5,396 bases of DNA from Bacteroidota bacterium (GTDB lineage: Bacteria > Bacteroidota > Ignavibacteria > Kapaibacteriales > UBA2268), in the NCBI GenBank assembly GCA_022708005.1, contig JAKIZN010000135.1, positions 1 through 5,396 on the forward strand, given 5' to 3'. Under the pieces are notes generated by a model. The model searched no databases. It had not been told where the DNA came from and was given only the letters and a program-made list of their open reading frames with translations. The position numbers and the translations under genes were made by a program. Positions 1 through 5,396 of this stretch are shown here, in pieces. The number at the start of each line of letters is the position of its first letter. Within the stretch, counting starts at the first letter, position 1.

Positions 1-600
1 CATACTTGCAAGTATTATTTCTGGAATGCTCGACTTGCGCCTTTCTATCATTTCTTTGATTTCTGCATCGCTTGCGCCAAGCACCGATTGAATCATTGGG
101 CGAGCAATAAAGGGATAAATGCACAGCCCGATTATATTGATGAATATGTCTTCGCTGCGCAAGCCGTCTTTGTATCGACCAGACTTTACTTCTTTCTCAA
201 TCATCAACATAAAGGGCAGCAATTTAGGCTTCATCACATTTAGTGCGATATTAGCGACTAATTCTGGATTACGAGCCATCTCGTGGAATATGAATAGTGG
301 GGCGAATGGATTTGCCTGAAGTATGGATATGTAAGTTTCTACAAACGCTTTTAGCAACGATTCAAAATCGCCATTTTTTAGCAGCGTTTCAGCGAGTCTC
401 GGCACGTTGTTTGCCATAGTGTCTTCGAATATCTTTGTAAAGAGTTTGTCTTTGCTGCGGAAATAGTAATGCACCATAGCCTTATTGATATTGGCGGCAT
501 CGGCGATTTCCTGCATACGTGCGCCGTCGTAGCCTTTTTCGAGGAATACCTGCTTGGCAGATTCCATTATTCTTCTTTCTGTGCTTTCGTCGTTTTTCAT
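1..600 (-). CDS. TetR/AcrR-family transcriptional regulator (3' end outside window)
   Basis: A DNA-binding repressor of the TetR/AcrR family, normally a dimer that leaves its operator when a small ligand binds. The frame is open for all 200 codons from the ATG at 598-600 to the window edge, and no stop is reached. Residues 9-55 form the N-terminal DNA-binding domain: a first helix (RRIMESAKQVFLEKGY), then the helix-turn-helix 'RMQEIADAANINKAMVHYYF' (28-47), followed by RSKDKLF, the usual family signature. The rest is mainly helical and hydrophobic, as expected for the divergent ligand-binding domain, and does not identify the ligand. TetR proteins are usually about 190-220 residues, so little is missing. 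The start is supported by AGGTGG eight bases upstream. A promoter and palindromes just upstream suggest autoregulation. In Bacteroidota such regulators often precede TolC/HlyD/RND efflux genes, which would lie beyond the left edge; that is inference. Confidence 0.93.
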   Translation of the reverse strand, partial: MKNDESTERRIMESAKQVFLEKGYDGARMQEIADAANINKAMVHYYFRSKDKLFTKIFEDTMANNVPRLAETLLKNGDFESLLKAFVETYISILQANPFAPLFIFHEMARNPELVANIALNVMKPKLLPFMLMIEKEVKSGRYKDGLRSEDIFINIIGLCIYPFIARPMIQSVLGASDAEIKEMIERRKSSIPEIILASM

Positions 601-603
601 ATT

Positions 604-634
604 ATTAACCACCTACATTAACCATTTAGTTAAT
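604..634 (-). promoter_or_regulatory. Putative TetR operator between promoter and start codon
   Basis: ATTAAC (617-622) and GTTAAT (629-634) form a 6+6 inverted repeat with a 6-base spacer. A second copy of ATTAACCA lies at 604-611, 13 bases from the first base of the copy at 617-624. On the coding strand the core reads TTAACTAAATGGTTAA, a size and shape typical of TetR-family operators. It lies in the leader between the predicted -7 element and the ATG and overlaps the SD (609-614), so a bound repressor could block the gene's own expression. Binding by this protein is inferred. Confidence 0.5.
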
Positions 635-640
635 TCTTAC

Positions 641-675
641 AATACAAACTTAAAGTTTATTTTTGAAATATGCAA
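641..675 (-). promoter_or_regulatory. Promoter of the TetR gene with overlapping palindrome
   Basis: On the minus strand a perfect Bacteroidota -7 element TAAGTTTG lies at 645-652, with a TTG -33 element at 673-675 and a 20-base spacer. This places the transcript start near 638, leaving a leader of roughly 40 bases. A 13-bp perfect palindrome, AAACTT-A-AAGTTT (646-658), overlaps the -7 element, with further matching bases reaching 641-663. It could be a second repressor site. The motif match is seen directly; promoter and operator activity are inferred. Confidence 0.5.
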
Positions 676-784
676 GAGAAAAAACAAATAAATTTTTAAA
701 AGGTATGTGTAAATAATTGTAAGTTTGTTTTTTTATTTGGAAGTTAGATAAATAAATTAAATTGCAAATAATACCGGATTTACC

Positions 785-824
785 AAACTGCTGCCCAAAA
801 ATATCTCGTTTTGGGCAGCAGTTT
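785..824 (-). terminator. Strong intrinsic-terminator-like hairpin after the receptor gene
   Basis: AAACTGCTGCCCAAAA (785-800) and TTTTGGGCAGCAGTTT (809-824) pair perfectly over 16 bp around an 8-base loop. The hairpin begins 9 bases past the receptor's TAG stop. The GC-rich core (CTGCTGCCC) is flanked by A/T pairs, as in bidirectional terminators. On the minus strand the U-tract consists only of the TTT closing the stem, then GG, so the run is weak. It most likely ends the receptor transcript and separates it from the TetR gene. Confidence 0.8.
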
Positions 825-833
825 CCCCGCTAT

Positions 834-3257
834 CTAAAATTCATCGAAGTCCATATTGCCATTTTCTTGCATCGGACGGCGCCTTTCTTTTTGCTTGGGT
901 CCTTCGTTAATCTTGTATTGAATACCTAAAAACGCAATTCTCGATTGTCTTTTCATTTTGTAACGCGTGCTGAAGGTTGAGTTCTCTGATGTGCCGCCAA
1001 AATACATATTATTGAAAATGTCGCTTAGCCTGAACGTTAGCGTCATTTTTCTATCCCAAATATCATATCGAGCGCCAAAATCTGCGTAATATACTTCGTA
1101 GCGAGAGCCTTGCGGAGTGATGGTCGGACCTGAATAATTGCCAATTAGCTGAAAGGAAAATGCCTTCGATAGCATTATATTTGCATTTGCTCGCAGCGAC
1201 CAACTATAATCGTCATTATCTAATTCGAGCGACTTTTGGGCACCCTTAATTTGAGAGCGGTAGTAGGATAAATCTGTGGAAAATCGCATCCATTTGAAAT
1301 AATCTAGCGTAGCATTTAGCTCTAATCCATAGTTAGTTCCTTCGGCAACATTTTCAAAAGTCGTCCGCAGCACACCGTTTGACACTATCTCTGTTATAAA
1401 CGAAATCTTATCGTGCGTCTTTCTATAAAACAAATTTGGAGTTATCGAAAAGCCTTTAAATCCCTTGACGTAGGCAATTTCATAAGCATCAATATATTCG
1501 GGATCCAAATCTGGATTGCCAGTCCTGAGCGTATTGGGGTCGGAGTAGTCAGTAAACGGATTGATAAACCTTGAGCGTGGGCGATTTATTCTGCGAGAAT
1601 AATTGATTTGCACCTCGTCGGCATTAGTAATCTTATAGCTCAAACTTGCACTTGGGAATAGCCCAAAGTAATCTTTGGAATTTTTCGTATTGGTGGTTTT
1701 CAAGTCCGTATCAACGTTTGTCTGCTCGGCACGTAGCCCAATATGATATGATAAGTCCGATATTTTGCCCGAAAAAATTCCATAAGCCGCGATTACTCGC
1801 TCGCCATATATGAAGTGATTAGTTTTGTTTGCATCGTCTATCATAGTGCCTTCGGAGTTGGCATATAAATAATGATAATCGTTGTCCAAAGTCTGATAGG
1901 ACAGTTTGGCGCCGCTCTCGATTTTATAATCGCCAAACGGTTGAACGTAATCTGTCTGAATAGTTAAGTATTTAGAAATATCGTCGCTTGTGCTTGCTTC
2001 GAGTGAGTACATTGGTAATGGGCTTTTCCAAATTTGGCTGTAATTATCATCGTCGTCGCCTTCTCGTTGCGACATATTAATATCAAAAGTAAGATTATGC
2101 TCTTTGCTGGTAAAAATTCTTTTATAATTTAGCGAATAATCATAGTTTGGACCTCTACCTTTCCCATCGGAGATGCGTGCATAATCATTAAGCAAATTGT
2201 TATCGCTCGTAAAGTAATTTTTAGATGATACATTGCCCCAGCTTGTGCCATCATAAGTTCTAACGGAGAATTGCATTGATAGCAAATCAAGTTGCGTCAT
2301 TTGATAATCAAATCCAGTTCGCACGCTATGATTCATAAAGCCGCGTCGCCTGCGAATATCTTGCTCTAGCACCATAGAAGAATCTTGGAAATTAGTTGTG
2401 CGGAAGGAACTGCCTTTAGCCTGCATTCGCCTCGAGCCATAATCATAATTTAGGAAGAAGTTCCAATCGCCAAATTGGTATGCGGTATTAATTGCAAAGG
2501 AATATTTATCGCCAGTGCCGAGATTGATGCTCGCCAAGCCATTCAAGCCTTGCTCGCGATTTTGCTGAAGGACAAGGTTGATAATTCCAGACATACCTTC
2601 GGCATCGTAGCGAGCCGATGGGTTAGTGATTATTTCTATGCTTTCGATAGAAGCGGCGGGCAATTGCTCCATCAAGACTGTTGGGTTCATCGTAGTTGGT
2701 TTGCCATTTATCAGCACTTTGAAATTTGAGCTGCCGCGTATGCTGACATTACCTTCGACATCTACATTTACAGATGGTATATTTTTCAGAACATCTATTG
2801 CGGTGCCGCCCGCAGAGGCAATATTTTTATCGACATTGAAAACTTTTTTACCTTGCGTGTATTCAATCATTTGCCGCTCCGCTGTAACTTCCACTGCGTC
2901 GGTTAGCGAAGAGCTTTGCGATAGCGAGACAGTAGCCAAATTGATACTGCGATTATCTTTATTTATGCTGATAAGTTCCGAGTAATACGGGGCGTAGCCA
3001 ACGTAATTAATTCTAACTATATAATTCCCTTGCCGAATGTTATTTATTTCAAAGTCGCCTTTGGTATCGGATACTCCGCCGGTAATAACGCTTGAATCCT
3101 TAGCACTGATCACGCTTACATTTGCTCGAGTAAGCGGTGAGCTTGTTTCGAAATCAATAACTTTGCCTTTGATTGAGCCTCCCTGAGCGTATAAATCATA
3201 ATTGCCAATAATTGCAAAAACTAAAATGATAGCGATAGCCGTTCTTTTAATCAACAT
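834..3257 (-). CDS. TonB-dependent-receptor-like outer-membrane beta-barrel protein
   Basis: An outer-membrane receptor or channel of the TonB-dependent type found in Bacteroidota; its substrate cannot be read from the sequence. Residues 1-24 are a signal peptide (KR, hydrophobic core, then LYA before QGG). Residues 28-115 are a CarboxypepD_reg-like domain (GSIKGKVID...GDFEINNI...GNYIVRINYVGY). Residues 128-230 are the plug, with VLKNIPSVNVDVEGNVSIRG and the family signature NPSARYDAEGMSGIINLVL. Residues 235-783 are the barrel, rich in alternating aromatic strands, including SRRINRPRSRFINPFTDYSDP and GNPDLDPEYIDAYEIAY (554-596), as in the OMP_b-brl_3 family (PF14905). A charged 24-residue tail ends in DFDEF. 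The 807-residue length is normal for this group. No clear TonB box and no adjacent susD are visible. The ATG at 3255-3257 has no clear SD, which is common in Bacteroidota. A terminator hairpin follows the TAG stop. Confidence 0.93.
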   Translation of the reverse strand: MLIKRTAIAIILVFAIIGNYDLYAQGGSIKGKVIDFETSSPLTRANVSVISAKDSSVITGGVSDTKGDFEINNIRQGNYIVRINYVGYAPYYSELISINKDNRSINLATVSLSQSSSLTDAVEVTAERQMIEYTQGKKVFNVDKNIASAGGTAIDVLKNIPSVNVDVEGNVSIRGSSNFKVLINGKPTTMNPTVLMEQLPAASIESIEIITNPSARYDAEGMSGIINLVLQQNREQGLNGLASINLGTGDKYSFAINTAYQFGDWNFFLNYDYGSRRMQAKGSSFRTTNFQDSSMVLEQDIRRRRGFMNHSVRTGFDYQMTQLDLLSMQFSVRTYDGTSWGNVSSKNYFTSDNNLLNDYARISDGKGRGPNYDYSLNYKRIFTSKEHNLTFDINMSQREGDDDDNYSQIWKSPLPMYSLEASTSDDISKYLTIQTDYVQPFGDYKIESGAKLSYQTLDNDYHYLYANSEGTMIDDANKTNHFIYGERVIAAYGIFSGKISDLSYHIGLRAEQTNVDTDLKTTNTKNSKDYFGLFPSASLSYKITNADEVQINYSRRINRPRSRFINPFTDYSDPNTLRTGNPDLDPEYIDAYEIAYVKGFKGFSITPNLFYRKTHDKISFITEIVSNGVLRTTFENVAEGTNYGLELNATLDYFKWMRFSTDLSYYRSQIKGAQKSLELDNDDYSWSLRANANIMLSKAFSFQLIGNYSGPTITPQGSRYEVYYADFGARYDIWDRKMTLTFRLSDIFNNMYFGGTSENSTFSTRYKMKRQSRIAFLGIQYKINEGPKQKERRRPMQENGNMDFDEF

Positions 3258-3326
3258 ATTATATTTGCACCGTAAGTAATATTATTATTATTTCATATTA
3301 ATTTAATATAGACGACTAAAAACAAA

Positions 3327-3355
3327 AATGGTTTAATCGTAAAAATTAAACCATT
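3327..3355 (-). terminator. AT-rich hairpin with T-tract between infC and the receptor gene
   Basis: AATGGTTTAAT and ATTAAACCATT (3327-3337 and 3345-3355) pair perfectly over 11 bp around a 7-base loop. On the minus strand the hairpin is followed by TTTGTTTTTAG, the layout of a rho-independent terminator for transcription leaving infC. It lies 149 bases beyond the infC stop and 69 bases before the receptor start, so it could instead act as a leader hairpin of the receptor mRNA. The stem is mostly A/T and only moderately stable. I found no clear TAnnTTTG promoter for the receptor in this interval. Confidence 0.6.
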
Positions 3356-3504
3356 ATAATCTTAATTTATATTTTTGCTGAATTTTACTGCGGGTTATAT
3401 CGCCACTATACCCTTTGTTTTTAATTTCTCGCTTGCTTTTATATGATATTCCAGTATCTTATCATATTGCGTCTGATAGCCATAGCTTGCGATGCAAGAT
3501 AAAA

Positions 3505-4107
3505 TTAATCTTTTTTGCTTGCGGCTTGCTTTCCCTTGACTTTCAGTGGAGTAAGTATAACCGAAAGGTTTTTGCCCTCAAATTTCAGTGGCTGGTCTAA
3601 CTTGGCAATATCAGTCATTTCTTCTATAAATTTTTCTAAAAGCTCTTTGCCAATTTCTTGGTGAGTGATTTCTCTGCCTCGAAACATTACGGAAGCCTTG
3701 ACCTTGCTGCCTTCTTCGATAAATGCGCGAGCGTGCTTCACTTTGAAATTGAAATCATGGGTAGCGGTTCGCCATTTGAAACGGATCTCTTTAAGCTGCG
3801 ACGCTGCCTGATTTTTCTTTTGCTGCTTTTCTTTTTTTTGTATTTCGTAAATGAACTTACCGTAATCAATTATTTTGCAAACAGGCGGATTAGCAGTTGG
3901 CACAATTTCTACCAAGTCTATTTCTCGCTCTTCTGCAATTCTGAGCGCCTCGTTGCGTGGCAAAATGCCGAGCATTTCTCCATTGCTGTCGATTACGCGT
4001 AGTTCGTTTGCTTTAATTTCGTTATTAATCTTATGCTTTCTTTGAGAATCTTTGTCTTGCCTCATACCGACTTGCTGAGGATTATTGTGTGTAAGTGATG
4101 ATTTCAA
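3505..4107 (-). CDS. infC: Translation initiation factor IF-3
   Basis: IF3 binds the 30S subunit, keeps 50S from joining early, and checks the start codon and initiator tRNA. Both IF3 domains are present. The N domain (about 26-95) has KINNEIKANELRVID, EALRIAEEREIDLVEI and the signature PPVCKIIDYGKFIYEIQKK. A Lys/Gln-rich linker follows (90-103). The C domain (about 103-188) has EIRFKWRTATHDFNFKVKHA and VKASVMFRGREITHQEIG. The 200-residue length slightly exceeds the roughly 180 of E. coli because of an N-terminal extension of about 25 residues and a basic tail (KVKGKQAASKKD). The start is TTG at 4105-4107: an in-frame TAA lies at 4117-4119, AAAGGA sits 5 bases upstream, and the first ATG (codon 15, 4063-4065) lacks an SD. 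Neither thrS nor rpmI/rplT is adjacent, unlike in many bacteria. A rare start codon suggests autoregulation of the kind known in E. coli. Confidence 0.97.
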   Translation of the reverse strand: MKSSLTHNNPQQVGMRQDKDSQRKHKINNEIKANELRVIDSNGEMLGILPRNEALRIAEEREIDLVEIVPTANPPVCKIIDYGKFIYEIQKKEKQQKKNQAASQLKEIRFKWRTATHDFNFKVKHARAFIEEGSKVKASVMFRGREITHQEIGKELLEKFIEEMTDIAKLDQPLKFEGKNLSVILTPLKVKGKQAASKKD

Positions 4108-4112
4108 GTATT

Positions 4113-4118
4113 TCCTTT
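4113..4118 (-). promoter_or_regulatory. Shine-Dalgarno site fixing the infC TTG start
   Basis: The minus strand reads AAAGGA, complementary to the 16S anti-SD, five bases before the TTG at 4105-4107. The in-frame TAA at 4117-4119 rules out an upstream start, and no similar motif precedes the ATG at codon 15. Together these make TTG the best start. Confidence 0.8.
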
Positions 4119-4127
4119 AAATTTGTT

Positions 4128-4160
4128 CAAAAATATATTTCTTTGCATTTTGCAAATATA
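4128..4160 (-). promoter_or_regulatory. Candidate infC promoter(s) with TTTGCA/TGCAAA palindrome
   Basis: Two Bacteroidota -7 matches lie upstream of infC on the minus strand: TATATTTG (4153-4160) and TATTTTTG (4128-4135). The TTTG of the first lies 17 bases before the second, so it could serve as its -33 element. The first has a TTTG 24 bases upstream (4185-4188), slightly too far for a good promoter. The palindrome TTTGCA-TTT-TGCAAA (4142-4156) overlaps the region and could be an operator. Which element is used cannot be decided by eye. Confidence 0.4.
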
Positions 4161-4321
4161 GTATTAAAAAACGAAAATTAAAAGCAAATATTATGTATAA
4201 GTTTTATTTTTATCATAAATTTATCAGTATCGGCATAAATTGGTTTTGCGACGCAGTTTTGATTTTTCTGCTTTTTTTTGCTATATTAAAATTTGAGCGA
4301 ATGCAGATTTTATTTTTTTGC

Positions 4322-4328
4322 GAGGGAG
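4322..4328 (+). promoter_or_regulatory. Shine-Dalgarno-like GAGGGAG before the LysE-family gene
   Basis: GAGGGAG ends four bases before the TTG at 4333-4335. The TTG at 4318-4320 would place this purine block inside the coding sequence and has only a T-rich stretch upstream. The site therefore favours 4333 as the start, though the spacing is short. Confidence 0.5.
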
Positions 4329-4332
4329 ACGT

Positions 4333-5058
4333 TTGGTTATTGCGTTTGTTGCTGGTACTATTTTAGGATTTATATTAGCTATGCCGCCCGGACCAATTGG
4401 GGTGCTGGCTATAAAATTAGGCTTGCATAAAGGAGTAAAGCCCGCTGTTTATATGGCGGTAGGCTCTGGCATAGCTGACTTTTTCTTCTGTTTGATTGCC
4501 GCCACCGCTGCCTCGGCGGCAACTTCTGCGCTTTCTAACTTTGTCGATAAGTACCCTATTTATACGCTAATTGTGCAAGTTGTTATTATAACCGCATTTA
4601 TAATATATGGAATTATAAATTTAAAGAAAAAAGACGGCTATAGTAATAATTTTGAAGAACAAGAAATTGGTAATAAGTCGAACTTTGTTAGACATTTTAA
4701 AGATAAGGGACCATTTTTTCTTGGCATTGGGGTAGCGTTGACAAATATTGTAAACCCTACATTTCTCCCTTCGCTTGGATATGTTTCGATACAAATCCAA
4801 AAGATGGGCGTTTTTTCTACCGAAATTAGCAATATTTTGCTGTATTCGTTAGGCTTTGGGATAGGCAATTTTTTATGGTTATATCTGCTATCTTCTATTA
4901 TACACAGGCTTAAAGATAGATTTTCTGGGAATATGCTTGTGCGCATAAGGCAATTTGCTGGGCTAACTTTCATAGCGTTTGGCGGTATTTTAGGTTGGCG
5001 ACTGTTTTTCTTTACCAAATGGGCAGAGTTATTTAAAATTGCCATAGCGTTTATTTAG
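4333..5058 (+). CDS. LysE-family (LysE/RhtB type) inner-membrane transporter
   Basis: A small inner-membrane protein of the LysE superfamily, whose studied members export amino acids and related solutes. The substrate here is unknown. The protein is 241 residues with about six hydrophobic segments: roughly 2-24, 38-62, 75-97, 127-153, 165-190 and 208-228. The first contains the family motif AMPPGPIGVLAIKLG, followed by GLHKG. The second has GSGIADFFF. A charged loop (KKKDGYSNNFEEQEIGNK) separates segments three and four. Segment four contains the asparagine-proline pair in LTNIVNPTFLPS that matches the conserved NP of the family. I chose TTG at 4333 because GAGGGAG lies just upstream and the resulting N-terminus reaches PPGP at the usual distance. 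TTG at 4318 would add five residues, and no suitably placed ATG exists. It is divergent from infC, and I see no convincing promoter. It is probably transcribed separately from the antiporter gene downstream. Confidence 0.85.
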   Translation: MVIAFVAGTILGFILAMPPGPIGVLAIKLGLHKGVKPAVYMAVGSGIADFFFCLIAATAASAATSALSNFVDKYPIYTLIVQVVIITAFIIYGIINLKKKDGYSNNFEEQEIGNKSNFVRHFKDKGPFFLGIGVALTNIVNPTFLPSLGYVSIQIQKMGVFSTEISNILLYSLGFGIGNFLWLYLLSSIIHRLKDRFSGNMLVRIRQFAGLTFIAFGGILGWRLFFFTKWAELFKIAIAFI

Positions 5059-5079
5059 CCGAACTCGCCTGAAATTTTC

Positions 5080-5111
5080 TTGCCAAAGATAAAACATATT
5101 TCGTATATTTG
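5080..5111 (+). promoter_or_regulatory. Promoter of the antiporter gene
   Basis: A perfect Bacteroidota -7 element TATATTTG lies at 5104-5111, with TTG at 5080-5082 as the -33 element and a 21-base spacer. The start of transcription would be near 5117, about 40 bases before the coding start. TATATTTGCAA is shared with the candidate infC promoter. This suggests the antiporter gene is transcribed independently of the LysE-family gene, which ends 21 bases before the -33 element. Confidence 0.55.
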
Positions 5112-5143
5112 CAATGTAAGCTAAATTTTTATATATAACAAAT

Positions 5144-5148
5144 AGAGG
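5144..5148 (+). promoter_or_regulatory. Shine-Dalgarno-like AGAGG before the antiporter gene
   Basis: AGAGG lies 11 bases before the TTG at 5160-5162, a long but usable spacing. It is the only purine-rich SD-like site in the leader and supports the TTG start, because an in-frame stop (TAA, 5136-5138) and the absence of ATG leave no better choice. Confidence 0.4.
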
Positions 5149-5159
5149 CGTGTTGCAAA

Positions 5160-5396
5160 TTGTTTCTACTTAATTTACCTATAAAGGACCCAGTCCCGGT
5201 TTTTGCATTGCTTTTATTAGTTGTGCTGCTTGTTCCGTTGATATTTAAAAAGCTGAAGATACCCGGTATAGTCGGGCTTATATTGGCTGGTGTCGTAATT
5301 GGTCCCCATGGGCTTGGCATATTGGAGCGCGGCTCAAGCGTTATTATGTTTGGCACCATCGGACTGCTATATATAATGTTTTTGGCTGGGTTAGAC
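5160..5396 (+). CDS. CPA2-type monovalent cation:proton antiporter, N-terminal part
   Basis: The first 79 codons of a Na+/H+ exchanger-like protein of the CPA2 group (PF00999 fold; the same superfamily as KefB/KefC and NapA), an inner-membrane antiporter exchanging Na+ or K+ for protons. The evidence is LPIKDPVPVF (residues 6-15), a first hydrophobic segment to about residue 29, then KKLKIPGIVGLILAGVVIGP followed by HGLGIL (30-54). A third segment ends in GLLYIMFLAGLD. The IPGIVGLILAG...GPHGLG pattern is characteristic of the family. Full proteins run to several hundred residues, so most lies beyond the right edge, including any regulatory C-terminal TrkA-N or USP domain that would refine the call. 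The start is TTG at 5160, since no in-frame ATG or GTG occurs after the TAA at 5136-5138. It has its own promoter and is not clearly co-transcribed with the LysE-family gene. Confidence 0.9.
   Translation, partial: MFLLNLPIKDPVPVFALLLLVVLLVPLIFKKLKIPGIVGLILAGVVIGPHGLGILERGSSVIMFGTIGLLYIMFLAGLD

Noticed and set aside
681..739. A/T-rich inverted repeat (CAAATAAA / TTTATTTG) in the gap upstream of the TetR gene
   Set aside because: It is low-complexity sequence with widely separated arms, and chance matches are expected here.
2475..2985. Plus-strand open frames of 84 and 119 codons opposite the receptor gene
   Set aside because: They lie wholly antisense to a strongly supported coding region, overlap each other and show no recognisable domain or SD, so they are shadows.
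3260..3267. TATATTTG promoter-like match on the plus strand just upstream of the receptor start
   Set aside because: It points into the antisense strand of the neighbouring region, where there is no plus-strand gene. The motif is frequent by chance in AT-rich DNA.
3441..3467. Inverted repeat ATATGATA / TATCATAT with 11-base spacer downstream of infC
   Set aside because: The stem is short and all A/T apart from one G-C pair, with no T-tract. The better terminator candidate lies at 3327-3355.
3486..3498. Small hairpin CTTGC-GAT-GCAAG just after the infC stop
   Set aside because: It has only five base pairs with a three-base loop and no following T-run, so it is not enough for a terminator.
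3395..3565. A minus-strand open frame overlapping the end of infC and ending ...ASEKLKTKGIVAI, which could resemble a small protein or a gene remnant
   Set aside because: It has no ATG, GTG or TTG start except a GTG three codons from its end, has no SD, and its upstream half lies out of frame within infC. It does not match L35. It is most likely a chance open frame.
3658..4002. Plus-strand open frame of 114 codons opposite infC
   Set aside because: infC is certain on the other strand. This frame has low-complexity Phe/Leu content from the complement of Lys codons.
4638..5045. Minus-strand open frame of 135 codons opposite the LysE-family gene
   Set aside because: The plus-strand frame has membrane segments and the PPGP and NP motifs of LysE proteins. 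The antisense frame has no recognisable features.

Overview
The window looks like ordinary chromosomal DNA from the Bacteroidota/Chlorobi side of the FCB group. Four signs point there. One gene encodes an outer-membrane receptor of the CarboxypepD_reg / plug / beta-barrel type. The TetR regulator has the 'GARMQEIAD...HYYFRSKDKLF' signature that I recall as common in these bacteria. The intergenic DNA is AT-rich. Bacteroidota-type promoter matches (TTG, about 17-23 bases, TAnnTTTG) lie upstream of three genes. Recognisable Shine-Dalgarno (SD) motifs precede four of the five genes, which is more than expected for a typical Bacteroidetes genome. A deeper lineage (Ignavibacteria/Kapabacteria-like) is therefore possible, but this is inference.

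Layout: positions 1-600 (minus) hold a TetR/AcrR-family regulator whose 3' end runs off the left edge. Positions 601-833 hold its promoter, two operator-like palindromes, and a 16-bp perfect terminator hairpin belonging to the next gene. Positions 834-3257 (minus) encode an 807-residue TonB-dependent-receptor-like outer-membrane protein. Positions 3258-3504 are non-coding and carry an AT-rich terminator-like hairpin. Positions 3505-4107 (minus) are infC, translation initiation factor IF3, starting at TTG. Positions 4108-4332 are the divergent control region. Positions 4333-5058 (plus) encode a LysE-family transporter, probably also starting at TTG. Positions 5160-5396 (plus) hold the first 79 codons of a CPA2-type cation:proton antiporter that continues past the right edge; it too appears to start at TTG.

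The genes do not form one pathway. The TetR gene has its own promoter and probably controls genes beyond the left edge. The receptor is a stand-alone outer-membrane protein with no SusD partner in view. infC stands alone, without the thrS, rpmI or rplT neighbours it has in many bacteria. The two inner-membrane transporters are co-directional, but a separate promoter precedes the second.

I see no mobile element, CRISPR array, RNA gene or defence-like cassette, and no sign of a previously undescribed multi-gene system. The points most worth checking are the TTG start and isolation of infC, and the palindromes over the TetR promoter.
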